DNA of 64,000 nucleotides from G963422705 sp963422705 (GCA_963422705.1 OY730443.1:2232001-2296000), one strand, 5' to 3'; numbered from the stretch's first letter, positions 17,317 to 27,014 are shown. Made by a program: numbers and translations. Notes: generated by a model not told the origin, from the sequence alone.

Positions 17317-18612
17317 TTAAGGCGGCTCTGGCGTTAAATCAGCGGGATTGTTTACGGGCATCTGAATCTGAATTCGATGAATACGTCGTTCATCTGCTTC
17401 AACTATCGTGAATCGTATTCCTCGGTAAGTAAACTCAGTGTTTTGCGCTGGAACTCTGCCAAGGTAGTCTACAATGAATCCACCAATTGTATCAATATTC
17501 TCTGCCTCTAATTCTGTACGGAGTTTTTCATTCAATTCAATCAGATTGAGCCTTGCATCAACAGAATATGCGTTCGTATTAAGTTGAATGTATTCGTCCT
17601 GCTGTCCAACCTCATCTTCGTCGTGAATTTCGCCGACGATTTCTTCAATGATGTTCTCCAGTGTTATAATTCCTGCCGTCCCGCCATATTCATCGACGAC
17701 AATAGCGAGGTGTTGCTTGTGTGCCCGCAGTTCTCGAAAGAGCGCGGAAATTTTCTTACTCTCTGGTGTGAAAAAGGGGTTCCTCTCCTGGATGAGTTGG
17801 CGCAAGTCAATTGGTTTCTTTGCGGCCCAGTACTCAATCATATCCTTGGCGTGGAGTATCCCGACAATTCTGTCAATTGTTTCTTCGTAGATAGGAATGC
17901 GCGTATGCCGGCACTCAATCGTTGTTTTTAAAACCTCGTCTTCAGGTGTTGAAATGTCCAAACATATCATGTCTGTTCTGGCCACCATAATTTCGCGAGC
18001 GACTTTATCGGTGAGATTTAGGATACGTGAAATCATTTCACGTTCATCTGCCTCTAAAATCTCCTGGCTATCTCCAACATTTACAAGCGTTTCTAAGACT
18101 TCTGGAGAGACGATACTGTCTTGTTCTTCGGTAATTTTTCCGCCAAGTACTCGTACTGCAACATTAGCGATAAAGTTCAAAGGAATGATAAGGACGGAGG
18201 CTCCCCAATATATTACGCGAAGGACGCGAAGTGCGGTGATAGTGGCGTTTCCTGAACTACTCTGTACGTAGTTTTTAGGAAATAACTCTGTGAAGGTAGC
18301 GAGCAAAACAACAGCAAGAGCGGCCCCTCCTAGTTGAGATTGCCAGGTGTTAGAAGGGACAACAGTCATGAAAACGGTAATGATGCTGACTATCAATACC
18401 GTTTTCGCGGTAATAATTGTGAGTGAGTAACGCCGCGGGTGGTGCAGCAGCGACGCCAAAAGCGCGTACCGTTTCTCTTCGGCTGCGGCAAAGTTTAGGA
18501 TATCTTCCCGAGTTAGCCGAGAGAGGAGGGCTTCTGCTGCTGAACAGAGGGCTGTCAATACAAACAGTACTGCTAAGCCGAGCAGTTTAATCACGGTATC
18601 TAGGGCATCCAA
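17317..18612 (-). CDS. CNNM/HlyC-CorC-type membrane protein with CBS pair
   Basis: 431 residues. Residues 1 to about 165 form a CNNM (DUF21) transmembrane domain with 3-4 helices (LCSAAEALLSRL; ELFPKNY). Residues about 200-320 are two CBS domains (REIMVARTDMICLD; IVVDEYGGTAGIITLENIIEEIVGEIHDE). Residues about 340-425 are the CorC_HlyC domain. The family is linked to magnesium or cobalt efflux. It lies downstream of ybeY and phoH on the same strand, a gene order common in bacteria. The spacing to ybeY is 52 bases. Confidence 0.9.
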   Translation of the reverse strand: MDALDTVIKLLGLAVLFVLTALCSAAEALLSRLTREDILNFAAAEEKRYALLASLLHHPRRYSLTIITAKTVLIVSIITVFMTVVPSNTWQSQLGGAALAVVLLATFTELFPKNYVQSSSGNATITALRVLRVIYWGASVLIIPLNFIANVAVRVLGGKITEEQDSIVSPEVLETLVNVGDSQEILEADEREMISRILNLTDKVAREIMVARTDMICLDISTPEDEVLKTTIECRHTRIPIYEETIDRIVGILHAKDMIEYWAAKKPIDLRQLIQERNPFFTPESKKISALFRELRAHKQHLAIVVDEYGGTAGIITLENIIEEIVGEIHDEDEVGQQDEYIQLNTNAYSVDARLNLIELNEKLRTELEAENIDTIGGFIVDYLGRVPAQNTEFTYRGIRFTIVEADERRIHRIQIQMPVNNPADLTPEPP

Positions 18613-18664
18613 ACGAGAATTAACACCTCCTGAGGATTCGCTTTTGTAGGGAAAATAGGTTTAC

Positions 18665-19210
18665 TTACAAACAGAGGTTCTGGAAAATCGCATCTTGTTT
18701 TTCAAACATAAGCGTGGTTTGTTCGAGAGTGTGGTGTTGATATCCAAGTAGGTGCAGTGTGCCATGCACCGTCAAAAACACGATTTCTGTTTCCAGCGAG
18801 TGCTTGGCTGTTTCTGCTTGTCGTCGTGCGGTTTCTAACGAGATGACGATATCGCCGAGAAGGACAGGCGCATGTCGTGTCGCTGTATCATCTGTAGTCT
18901 TACAATTCGGAGTGTTTTCACCTTCCCACATTGCGAAGGCAAGGACATCGGTAGGCGCATCAATTCCACGGTATTCGCGATTAAGTGAGCACATTTGTGT
19001 ATCGTCTGTCAACAAAACGCTGACTTCACATGTGTCTGTTATCTGTTCCGTGGCTGGGGTATCAACCTTTTTCGTAAAGCTATCGGTATACTGGTTCTTA
19101 AGCGTTGCCAATACTGCTCGGTACACGATAGCAGTGTCAAATTCGGTATTTGGGCAATGACAATTAATGGCGATGGAGTATAAGTCACAATGGCCTTTTT
19201 TCTGATTCAC
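18665..19210 (-). CDS. ybeY: Endoribonuclease YbeY (16S rRNA maturation)
   Basis: 181 residues. The zinc site HGTLHLLGYQH gives H149, H153 and H159, matching the UPF0054 signature. It is somewhat longer than the usual 150-160 residues because of an insertion of about 20 residues (CKTTDDTATRHAP region). The GTG start overlaps the phoH stop by four bases (GTGA), which implies translational coupling. It acts in rRNA processing and ribosome quality control in the cytoplasm. Confidence 0.95.
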   Translation of the reverse strand: MNQKKGHCDLYSIAINCHCPNTEFDTAIVYRAVLATLKNQYTDSFTKKVDTPATEQITDTCEVSVLLTDDTQMCSLNREYRGIDAPTDVLAFAMWEGENTPNCKTTDDTATRHAPVLLGDIVISLETARRQAETAKHSLETEIVFLTVHGTLHLLGYQHHTLEQTTLMFEKQDAIFQNLCL

Positions 19211-20226
19211 ACGGATACCTCTTGCGCTTTTTGAGATTCAGCGGTGGGTTCCGTCCTCAAATTCTGTGGTGATGCTTGCTCGTATGCTTCAACGATACGT
19301 TGCACCAGTTCATGCCGTACAACATCTACTTTTGAGAAATAAATAAACTCAATCCCTTTGACTTCTGAGAGAACTCCTTGTGCATCGGCAAGTCCGGATA
19401 TCTTATGCGTTGGCAAATCGGTTTGGGTGATATCGCCTGTGACGACAGCTTTCGCGTCAAAGCCAAGGCGCGTCAAGAACATCTTCATCTGTTCAACCGT
19501 CGCATTTTGTGCTTCATCGAGGACAACAAAGGAGTTGTTAAGTGTCCTGCCGCGCATGAAAGCGATAGGGGCGACTTCAATGACGTTTCGTTCAATGTAC
19601 TTATCAAGTGCATCTGGCGGCATCATATCGTACAGGGCATCATATAATGGGCGTAGGTACGGATGCACCTTCGCAGCAATATCTCCGGGTAAGAAGCCTA
19701 ATCGTTCTCCTGCTTCGACGGCGGGGCGTGTGAGGATAATACGGCTTACCTGTCCCGTCTTGAGTGCAGAGACTGCCATTGCCATTGCCAGGTATGTTTT
19801 TCCTGTTCCGGCGGGCCCAATTCCGAAAACCAGGTCATGATGCTTGATAGCTTCCACGTACCGTTTCTGCCCGGCAGTTTTAGGGCGAATGACACCACGT
19901 TTTGAAAATACAGGAATAGACTCGGCCGCGCTTCCTACCAATGTCTCTTTTTCCCCTGTCCCGGCTGCTCGAATTATGTAACTAATATCATTCGCGTGAA
20001 TTTGCTCCCCTTTTCGAATGCGGTAAAGCAGCGATTCCAATACGGTTATAACGCGTTCAATTTCAGTACTGTCATCGCCAATGACAGCAATCCTGTCACT
20101 TTTCAAAACAACACGGACATCGAAATCATCTTCAATCCGCCTTAAAAACGTGTCACTATGTCCAAAAAGGGCTTGCACTTCGGTGTTACTCTGTACAGGA
20201 ACACTCTTCAAGTCTTTTTTTTCCAA
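19207..20226 (-). CDS. PhoH-like ATPase (PhoL)
   Basis: 339 residues from a TTG start, with GGAGG 12 bases upstream. The N-terminal part (residues 15-75) resembles a KH-like RNA-binding domain. The ATPase core has Walker A GPAGTGKT at 137-144, a TRPAVEAGERLGFLPGD block and Walker B FVVLDEAQN. It is paired with ybeY, as in many genomes, suggesting a role in RNA metabolism. First gene of a three-gene operon driven from 20413-20441. Confidence 0.9.
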   Translation of the reverse strand: MEKKDLKSVPVQSNTEVQALFGHSDTFLRRIEDDFDVRVVLKSDRIAVIGDDSTEIERVITVLESLLYRIRKGEQIHANDISYIIRAAGTGEKETLVGSAAESIPVFSKRGVIRPKTAGQKRYVEAIKHHDLVFGIGPAGTGKTYLAMAMAVSALKTGQVSRIILTRPAVEAGERLGFLPGDIAAKVHPYLRPLYDALYDMMPPDALDKYIERNVIEVAPIAFMRGRTLNNSFVVLDEAQNATVEQMKMFLTRLGFDAKAVVTGDITQTDLPTHKISGLADAQGVLSEVKGIEFIYFSKVDVVRHELVQRIVEAYEQASPQNLRTEPTAESQKAQEVSV

Positions 20227-20412
20227 TCGCGGTTCTAAACCTCCGAATTTTTGATATGGAAACCCTGTAGATTTCCACTGGCTATAGATTACGTTTAACC
20301 TACCATGAGTCGTTAGAATATTTCAAATTTCAAGTGCTTCACAAATTTGTGCTTAGTTTGATTTCCGCTGCGTTCTTCATTCGCGAATGCCTAGGGGCAT
20401 GATTTTGGGTAT

Positions 20413-20441
20413 ATTGTATAACGTCTTAAGATAAAAGTCAA
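20413..20441 (-). promoter_or_regulatory. Promoter of the phoH-ybeY-CNNM operon
   Basis: TTGACT, 17 bases, TACAAT on the minus strand, about 190 bases before phoH. Nothing else is recognised in the 20227-20598 interval. Confidence 0.65.
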
Positions 20442-20598
20442 GCAGATTTTCCGTACGTTCCTTAAAATATAACTTCTGTCATCGCAGCACCCTTGCGTGA
20501 AATTTGCGGCGCCCTCCGTTTTTTATCCTTGGGCCCGTTGGTGTAATTTCATAGACATTAAGCATAACTATACCAACGTTTTCCAAATTGCCATCAGC

Positions 20599-20727
20599 TC
20601 ACTCCGGATTCGTTGTGCAAACAGAGTGTGACGATGCAATTTCGATTATCGGGTTATCCTGAATTAGCGTAGCGTCGTCAATTCCGACGATGAGTATTCG
20701 GAAACGCCTGATGAGGTGAACGCTCAT
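20599..20727 (-). CDS. Small ORF of unknown function (42 codons)
   Basis: ATG at 20727, three bases after the stop of the lipoprotein gene. The product starts MSVHLIRRFRILIVGIDDA and ends SVCTTNPE. I recognise no family. The ribosome site is weak (GGGA), so it is either a small cotranslated protein, a remnant, or chance. Confidence 0.25.
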   Translation of the reverse strand: MSVHLIRRFRILIVGIDDATLIQDNPIIEIASSHSVCTTNPE

Positions 20728-20730
20728 TTT

Positions 20731-21324
20731 TTATTCCCGCCCGTAGAATTTCACCTCGCGAATCGATGCCCCTTTTATCGGAATTTTTATTCTCGAATTC
20801 TCACCCTTCTCCGAATTTTGTCTATCTTCGATTCCGTCTGCGCTCAGGCGTAGGTAAAGCACTTCTCGCCCAATCTGGAATTTAACTGATTTCATTCCTT
20901 CTATGTCCTGATGCTGCTTATCGTATACTGCTTCAAAGGAGACATCAAACCGGGGCGGTTCTTCAGTTGTCGTCATTAATGCGAAATTGGATATGCGGGA
21001 TGCCGGATAGACTTCAACGTAGGAAACATAGGTGGGCGTGTCGAGTTTAATGATAGCCTCTGTACGTTTGTTTCCTTCAATTTTCGTGATATATCGCCGC
21101 TGTGCATGAGCAAGGTTGCGAATTTCACTTCCAAAGATTTGATACTCTTTTTGGACAAAACCGTTGACTGTAAAAGTGCTAACGGTTTCCACATCCCCGT
21201 CTACTAAAGCCGGATTGGTTTCGCAAGAAAGGCGCGCGGATGAAATCTCAATGGTTGGCTGGTTCAAGACAGCACATCCGGTAACGCCGACGAGCAGTAT
21301 GAATAGTATGGTTAAGCCTCTCAT
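20731..21324 (-). CDS. Small lipoprotein of unknown function
   Basis: 197 residues from the ATG at 21324, chosen because AGGAGAAG lies directly upstream; the open frame extends to 21372. The signal peptide ends with the lipobox VTGC, so it should be lipid-anchored. The mature part is beta-rich, with DGDVETVSTF and later YVSYVEVYPASRISNFAL. This resembles discoidin/F5-8C-like proteins in which altered values of a substrate-contacting edge follow DGD, but I cannot assign a domain with confidence. Confidence 0.7.
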   Translation of the reverse strand: MRGLTILFILLVGVTGCAVLNQPTIEISSARLSCETNPALVDGDVETVSTFTVNGFVQKEYQIFGSEIRNLAHAQRRYITKIEGNKRTEAIIKLDTPTYVSYVEVYPASRISNFALMTTTEEPPRFDVSFEAVYDKQHQDIEGMKSVKFQIGREVLYLRLSADGIEDRQNSEKGENSRIKIPIKGASIREVKFYGRE

Positions 21325-21398
21325 TTTTTCTTCTCCTATCGTGTTATCATTCGGATGAACGGAATAAAACAAGCCTCTCTCAGTGTTGAACGCTATAT

Positions 21399-22448
21399 TT
21401 ATTTCACCGCCGGGGGTGTTACATCGTGATGTTCCGCTGCTTCAACGAGCCGCTGCCACGTGGCTTCCTCAATCGGAATTCCTTCCTTTAGCCTGCGTTC
21501 ACGACTTCGCTCTTCAAACTCACCAGGAACGTAAATTTCATCAACACCGGGCAGTTTCATTGAGGATTTAACCCACTTCACCAGAGCCTCAATCTCTTCT
21601 TCATAAGCGGCTAAATTAATAAAACTATCAATTTTAATTGCAAACATCATGATACCGCTTGCCCCCCGCGTCGGTTGTTCGCGACTGCATCCGGCCCATG
21701 AGAGTCCACCGGCAATTGCATCAACCATCACTGCCAAACCGAACCCTTTGTGGCCGAACTGAAAACCGCCGAGTGGCATGACAGCAGTATCTGCCGTTCG
21801 TTCTCGAAACGCAGCGGGCTCTGTTATCGCGTTGCCTTGGCTATCAATCATCCAGCCTTCGGGTATATCTTCCCCGCGGGCAGTTTGGACGAGGAGCTTC
21901 CCACCAGCGACAACGCTCAATGTCATATCAAGTAGAAGCGGCTTACCATTTTTACGGGGCACAGATATTGCGATGGGGTTCGGCGGTAGTCTGCGTGAAC
22001 TCCCCCCGTGTGGATGCATAAACCGGCCACCCCCATTTAAGAGCACAATGCCAATCATTCCGGCATTCGCTGCAATGGGTGGGTATTCGCCCATCCGTCC
22101 TGCATGTCCGCAGCGGTGTAACCCAACTGCGCCGATGGTACATGTTGCTGCTTTTTCAACAGCGAGCTCCATCGCTTTGCGTGCTGCAACCATTCCTAAC
22201 GCCCCATTCGCGTTGATAACTGTCGCTGCCGGGCTATCTTGAACCACTTCTAGCTTATCAACAGCCCCACCACCTCCCATTCCCCCAATGTAATTTGGCG
22301 CGTTGATAACGCCGTGTGAATCGTGTCCAGCAAGGTTCGAATCAACGACGTGGTGACTGACAATTCTTGCATCTTCCTCAGTCCCGCCCGCTGCGCGGTA
22401 TATGTCATACGTGAATTTTCTTAGCACCGTGTGGGATACTGTCGGCAT
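21399..22448 (-). CDS. Malate/L-lactate dehydrogenase-family (Ldh_2) oxidoreductase
   Basis: 349 residues. Family blocks are NLAGHDSHGV near residue 40, GLHRCGHAGRMGEYP around residue 110 and a C-terminal GFQFGHKGFGLAVMVDAIAGGLS. The Ldh_2/MDH2 fold uses NAD(P) without a Rossmann domain and oxidises 2-hydroxy acids. The precise substrate is unknown; ureidoglycolate, sulfolactate or 2,3-diketo-L-gulonate relatives are possible. It lies in a run of minus-strand catabolic genes. Confidence 0.85.
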   Translation of the reverse strand: MPTVSHTVLRKFTYDIYRAAGGTEEDARIVSHHVVDSNLAGHDSHGVINAPNYIGGMGGGGAVDKLEVVQDSPAATVINANGALGMVAARKAMELAVEKAATCTIGAVGLHRCGHAGRMGEYPPIAANAGMIGIVLLNGGGRFMHPHGGSSRRLPPNPIAISVPRKNGKPLLLDMTLSVVAGGKLLVQTARGEDIPEGWMIDSQGNAITEPAAFRERTADTAVMPLGGFQFGHKGFGLAVMVDAIAGGLSWAGCSREQPTRGASGIMMFAIKIDSFINLAAYEEEIEALVKWVKSSMKLPGVDEIYVPGEFEERSRERRLKEGIPIEEATWQRLVEAAEHHDVTPPAVK

Positions 22449-22578
22449 AAAGCTCTCCTGTCGGGTTATTCTCGCGGCAATTCGGATTTGTTACGCTAGT
22501 GATAGAGTATATCACATGACAATGAAAATCGCTATATGTTAGAACAACTCGAATTAGCTCATTTTAGGCGTGTTACTT

Positions 22579-23388
22579 TCACTCCGTGCGAAACCCACTT
22601 TCCGTTCGACGCCAATTGTGTCCTTCGTCCGGTTCACGGAAGGGGATGCTTCTGCCTAACAACTGTTTTAGGATATCGCTTTCCCCTACTAATTCGGCAT
22701 CGCTCAACTGCCGAGGCATATCTTCTTGTGGATAGATAACAGAACGGTTGTACATCCCTAGCAATCCCACCCGGGGAGTATCAGTTAGATTCGCTCGGGA
22801 TTGATGCCATATCGCCCCGTTCGTGAATAGAATAGAGCCTTTTGGTGCAACGGCGATAGTCTTTTTAAGCCGTTCTGCTTCGCCTAGTTCTGGTCGTCTC
22901 AGCGTTTTGTGTGAACCGGCAATGCACGCCGTCGCGCCGTTTTCTTCGGTGAAATCATTTAACATCCACACCGTCTGTCCAGTCAATGAACCTGATGGAA
23001 AAGGGGGTTGCATCGCCCAGTAAGGATAGTCGATATGCCAGCCCCCTGCCGTGGCACCGGAGCCAACAATATTCGCTGTAAAAGTCGAGGCAATCACATC
23101 TTCGCCTAACATTCTTTTCCAAACGGCTATCACGGTTGGATGCTGAATTAATCTTCGGAAAATAGAGGATTTGCCAACAATCCCCCAGACGCGCCGGATT
23201 TTACCGTTACCGTAACTGTGTTCACGTCCATTTGCGATGTCCTCCGCCATCAGTCTCGATATTTCACCGCGTGCCTCGTCGGCTTCCGCGACAGTAATGA
23301 CATTCTCAATGATGTGGAATCCTGTTTCCCGCAGGGCACGCTCCACACGGGCCAGCCGTTCTGAGGCTAATGCCGATTTTATCTGCAC
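22579..23388 (-). CDS. Phytanoyl-CoA dioxygenase (PhyH)-family oxygenase
   Basis: 269 residues. The facial triad is H118-x-D120 (GWHIDYP) with H195 (AIWHQSR), and R206 can bind 2-oxoglutarate. It is an Fe(II)/2-oxoglutarate dioxygenase. The family is very common in Poribacteria and hydroxylates varied small molecules; the substrate is unknown. Two bases separate it from the upstream epimerase gene, so they are probably cotranscribed. Confidence 0.85.
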   Translation of the reverse strand: MQIKSALASERLARVERALRETGFHIIENVITVAEADEARGEISRLMAEDIANGREHSYGNGKIRRVWGIVGKSSIFRRLIQHPTVIAVWKRMLGEDVIASTFTANIVGSGATAGGWHIDYPYWAMQPPFPSGSLTGQTVWMLNDFTEENGATACIAGSHKTLRRPELGEAERLKKTIAVAPKGSILFTNGAIWHQSRANLTDTPRVGLLGMYNRSVIYPQEDMPRQLSDAELVGESDILKQLLGRSIPFREPDEGHNWRRTESGFRTE

Positions 23389-23390
23389 TG

Positions 23391-24389
23391 TTACTCCTCC
23401 AAAACCTTTGGTAAATTGTGAATTGCTTGAATAATTCTATCTTCTAAATCATCTGCATCACTATCTGGAATCAGGTTGTGCTTGTCCATCCAAGCGATAT
23501 TTTCTGCCACACTCTCTGTAACCGGGATTTGTGGACTGAATTCAGGTAATGCTGCCGACAGTTTTTCATGGCTAAAGATTTGGGTATGCCCGAAATTGCC
23601 GCGTAACCCGCGAAACCTTTCCGGTGCCATTGCGATGAGGGTTTCTTGTGAGACATGTACAATCTCAATATCGACACCAAGTGCTTCTGCGGCTGTACGA
23701 TGCCATTCATCCCACGTTCGCGCCTCCGGATGGACGAGGTTATATATTTCACCGTAGCAGTCCGTCTTGCCTAGCACTTCGGCAAACGCGACGCCTGCAT
23801 CCCGCGATGCCAGGAATTGGAAATAGTTCAATCCATCACCAGCAGAAAGAATCGGTTTCCCTTTTTTTAATCGCCCCAGCCAACTCCCATCCCCACCTAC
23901 CTGTCGATGTAAATTTATGCCCGGGCCGTGCGTATAAGAAGGCTTGAAAATGGTTACAGGAAATCCATCTCGTTCATAAGCCTTCAAGAGTAAACTGTCA
24001 GCAGCGATTTTTCCGCGCCCATAGCTCGATGTTCCTTGCAAAGGCGCGTTCTCAGGTAAATTAATTCCAGTGAAGGGTGGGCCATAAGTCATTACCGTTG
24101 AACAGTGGACAAAATGCCCGACGCGCCCTTGACACGCTCGCAGTCCGGAGGCAGCGTCCTCTGCATTGAAGCTAATCATATCAATGACGGCATCCCACTG
24201 TTCCGCGCCGACTTTTGACTCAAAATCGTCACGATGTTGCCTGTCCCCTAGAATTACGCGGACATCTGCAGGCGCCGCGTCTAGGTGTTGGCCGCGGTTA
24301 AAAATTGTTACTTCATGGTTCCGTTGTTGCAACGCGGCAACGATTCCCCGGCTGATGTTGCCTGTGCCGCCGATGATTAAAACTTTCAT
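23391..24389 (-). CDS. NAD-dependent epimerase/dehydratase
   Basis: 332 residues. An extended SDR with GGTGNISRG at the N-terminus and catalytic YGRGK (from the SSYGRGK segment), preceded by the HCSTVMTYG serine strand. It probably acts on a nucleotide sugar or free sugar derivative. First gene of the epimerase-PhyH pair. Confidence 0.85.
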   Translation of the reverse strand: MKVLIIGGTGNISRGIVAALQQRNHEVTIFNRGQHLDAAPADVRVILGDRQHRDDFESKVGAEQWDAVIDMISFNAEDAASGLRACQGRVGHFVHCSTVMTYGPPFTGINLPENAPLQGTSSYGRGKIAADSLLLKAYERDGFPVTIFKPSYTHGPGINLHRQVGGDGSWLGRLKKGKPILSAGDGLNYFQFLASRDAGVAFAEVLGKTDCYGEIYNLVHPEARTWDEWHRTAAEALGVDIEIVHVSQETLIAMAPERFRGLRGNFGHTQIFSHEKLSAALPEFSPQIPVTESVAENIAWMDKHNLIPDSDADDLEDRIIQAIHNLPKVLEE

Positions 24390-24477
24390 GGATGATATCC
24401 TCTCTCTATCAACGCAATTTCCTGGTTCGTTAAGTAAATACTTTATAGAAAGTATCTACTTTATAGACGCAGGCTGG

Positions 24478-24771
24478 TTACGGAGCCTCTTCTTTACGTT
24501 TGCGCCGTGACAGGGAGAGGCTGCCGAACCCACTAATCACGGCAATATAAAATCCAAAATCGTACCACCACCCCGTGTTGTTATTTGCATACAGGCGAAT
24601 ATCTGAATCAAAGACGCTCCAGACTAAGGATACTGGGGCAATCCAACCGTGCCAGACACCCCAGAAGAATCCCGCAGGGTTTGCTTCGGTATGCTTCCCA
24701 TCACCGGGAATACACCCAACGACAGGAGACATCACTATCAAGAGAAGGAAGCAGATTAACAGTTTTTTCAT
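24478..24771 (-). CDS. Small membrane lipoprotein of unknown function
   Basis: 97 residues. The signal peptide ends VVGC. The mature protein has GFFWGVWHGWIAPVSLVWS and FGFYIAVISGFGSLSLSRR, both hydrophobic, and ends in a basic/acidic tail. Short proteins with this FWGxWHG pattern occur as conserved hypotheticals in diverse bacteria. No function can be given. Confidence 0.6.
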   Translation of the reverse strand: MKKLLICFLLLIVMSPVVGCIPGDGKHTEANPAGFFWGVWHGWIAPVSLVWSVFDSDIRLYANNNTGWWYDFGFYIAVISGFGSLSLSRRKRKEEAP

Positions 24772-24835
24772 GTTTTATCTATGTCCCTACTTTTTGAAAA
24801 TATGTCGACTTATTATATCCACGATTTTTTACAAA

Positions 24836-25906
24836 TTAAGAAATTTTGGATTTCTCTCGAAAATCTAGGTTTCTCTGAAAGAACTGTGCTGGGAAGTCAC
24901 ACGCCATGTCCAATTGTGGATGCCACGTATCAACAATTGCCCTTGCCAACGTCCAATCCAACCGTCGCCGGTACTGCCCATCACGACGTAACCCTTTGAA
25001 GGCGGTTAGGAATACATCGTGCGTTTTCTCACGAATCGTTGCTAAGAGCGAATTGAGCATTTTGATATTCACGGGCCACGGCACCTCAATTTTGGTAATT
25101 GAACGTCCTTGATAACGGACAGGATAGCCTTCTAACTCCTCAGGTGAGCAGAAACGGATAGAGGCAGTAACCGTGTTATCAATTGCGATGAGCCCAAGAT
25201 TTCCACCGGGGTTATTGAATCGTATCGCCCGATTTCCAGAAGGTAAGGGGAGATATGAGCGAAGTTCATTAAGCTTTCCCAGTAAAAGCGCATTCCGCCA
25301 TACTCTAACGTCCGTTGTTTCATAAGGTACAAATAGGGCAAGTCCAACGGGGTGTTGAGTATCGTCAAACATAAAAGTTCCCGATTTTACAGCCCTTTGT
25401 GTGTTGTTCAAGGAGTGCGCGGTATGTTGTGTTTGAGGAACTAATGAGATGAAATCGCGCATCCTATGCAGGAACAGTCCACTCCGGATAAACGCCTCAG
25501 GGATAATCGCTGCTACCCAGTTACAGTTTGCTAAGCACTGTTCAAGCGCGTATTTGTAAACATCATCGTGGCGAGTGCCCTTTGGAAAGGGCAAGCCGCG
25601 GCGCGTTGCGGAATTGCGCGCAAGCCACGGCGGATTCGTGATACAAACCTGAAACCCTTTGGGAAAATCAGCAAGCGTATCGCATTGCTGGACACCTATT
25701 GCCCCCGGCGCAATATCAAATAGGGCCCATTTTCTACATTGCAACGTCGCGGCATTGATTAACCGGGGAATACTATTTGCCCCAGCAAATGGCTCTAAAA
25801 TGATGTGTTGTCCTAGGTTAAGTTCCGCTGCCCAAGTGCGAAACGGCGCTAATTGAAAAGGATTCCCGCGGGTGTAGTAGCGTCCGGTAGCGCGTTTCTT
25901 GTCCAT
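24836..25906 (-). CDS. Orphan N6-adenine DNA methyltransferase
   Basis: 356 residues. AdoMet motif I is EPFAGAN (38-44) and the catalytic motif IV is NPPW (91-94). The N-terminus GRYYTRGNPF is like the target-proximal start of TaqI-type gamma methyltransferases. The C-terminal half should hold a target-recognition region. No restriction endonuclease or specificity gene is adjacent, so it is solitary here; it may be regulatory or a relic of a restriction-modification system. Confidence 0.75.
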   Translation of the reverse strand: MDKKRATGRYYTRGNPFQLAPFRTWAAELNLGQHIILEPFAGANSIPRLINAATLQCRKWALFDIAPGAIGVQQCDTLADFPKGFQVCITNPPWLARNSATRRGLPFPKGTRHDDVYKYALEQCLANCNWVAAIIPEAFIRSGLFLHRMRDFISLVPQTQHTAHSLNNTQRAVKSGTFMFDDTQHPVGLALFVPYETTDVRVWRNALLLGKLNELRSYLPLPSGNRAIRFNNPGGNLGLIAIDNTVTASIRFCSPEELEGYPVRYQGRSITKIEVPWPVNIKMLNSLLATIREKTHDVFLTAFKGLRRDGQYRRRLDWTLARAIVDTWHPQLDMACDFPAQFFQRNLDFREKSKIS

Positions 25907-25918
25907 TGATTTCTGTTG

Positions 25919-26023
25919 TTACAAAACGGTTAGCCAATTAGATAGTGAAGCAACCTGTTCGGCATTTGTCAAGTTAGCGACATGAGTCAGAACCCTTCTT
26001 GAAGTTGTGATTTCTTGTGCCAT
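25919..26023 (-). CDS. Small ORF upstream of the methyltransferase (34 codons)
   Basis: Starts MAQEITTSRRVL and ends SNWLTVL, just 12 bases before the methyltransferase start. I recognise no family and see no clear ribosome site. It could be a leader peptide or a remnant. Confidence 0.2.
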   Translation of the reverse strand: MAQEITTSRRVLTHVANLTNAEQVASLSNWLTVL

Positions 26024-26109
26024 GCTTTTAACAATAAATGGTTGATTGTAAATTTTTCTTTAAATGCTTCTGAAAGTTTTGCTTCAAGCGCAACGATATG
26101 ATTTTTCAT
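25987..26109 (-). CDS. Small helical ORF (40 codons)
   Basis: Starts MKNHIVALEAKLSEAFKEKF and ends SQLQEGF. It is charged and helical and overlaps the ORF at 25919..26023 in another frame. It could be the tail of a lost gene between the SDR and the methyltransferase. There is no further evidence. Confidence 0.2.
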   Translation of the reverse strand: MKNHIVALEAKLSEAFKEKFTINHLLLKAWHKKSQLQEGF

Positions 26110-26135
26110 CTCATTGGCACGTGTCGAAAGTACTG

Positions 26136-26894
26136 CTATTTGATAGGTATCCCCGGCCAATTGTGTTCTGGGGTGTACCCAAGTTCCTCATTTGCCTGCT
26201 TCCAATCGAAACGTGAGTCGGCCCGTCCTGCAACGGCATGATACGCGCCATATTTCACCGTTTCCGTTTCAATCGCGCGTGCTACACACTGTGCGACATC
26301 CCTCGGATGCACGTAAACAAACCACGGCTCGCTGACGACATCAGGAAGTGTAGGGCCGGGATTGTGTCCATCGCCCGCGATTACCCCAGGGCGGATGTGG
26401 ATAACGTTCAGTCCGTGCGCCTGATGATACGCTAAACCTATCTGCTCGCCGAGGTGTTTCGCCAAGGAGTAACGGAGTTCTCCTTGACTGAAATCGAATT
26501 CATCACCAACTTGATAAGGTAAATTTCCACCGGGTAACGGATGACACGCCGAAATACTGGAAATGTTGATGAATTTTTGCACGTCGTGTTTAACGCAAGC
26601 TTCCGCCACATTCCAAGTGCCTTTTACCATCACATCTGCAAATAACGATGCGGGTTTGCCATGTCGTTCCCGTACCAAGGCGACGAGGTGGATAACAGCA
26701 TCGATTCCGGTACACGCCGTCTCAATTTCAGAGGTGTTTGTGACATCTGCCTTGATAAAACGGGTATTCCCAAATTCACGACGTGGTTCCGCTATGTCTG
26801 TCAGTGTCAGTTGATATCTGTCTCGCAGCCGTTCAATGATAAACTGTGCTACGTACCCACAAGCGCCGGTAATCAGAATTTTTTGAATCGCCAT
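26136..26894 (-). CDS. NAD-dependent epimerase/dehydratase (UronDH-like)
   Basis: 252 residues, short for an extended SDR. NAD-binding GACGYVA at the N-terminus, then a NISSIS strand and catalytic YSLAK. Size and the compact C-terminus resemble uronate dehydrogenases and similar sugar dehydrogenases. The substrate is unproven. It is separated from the ArsC-like gene by about 120 bases. Confidence 0.8.
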   Translation of the reverse strand: MAIQKILITGACGYVAQFIIERLRDRYQLTLTDIAEPRREFGNTRFIKADVTNTSEIETACTGIDAVIHLVALVRERHGKPASLFADVMVKGTWNVAEACVKHDVQKFINISSISACHPLPGGNLPYQVGDEFDFSQGELRYSLAKHLGEQIGLAYHQAHGLNVIHIRPGVIAGDGHNPGPTLPDVVSEPWFVYVHPRDVAQCVARAIETETVKYGAYHAVAGRADSRFDWKQANEELGYTPEHNWPGIPIK

Positions 26895-27014
26895 CAGTTC
26901 CTAGCCCTCTGAGTAGAACGGGAGCCTTTCCCTCTTTTTATGATATAAACCAAAACAAATTATGTAGGGTTTATTGATGAATTCGCCATGATGCATCTCA
27001 AAACTTGGCCCATT

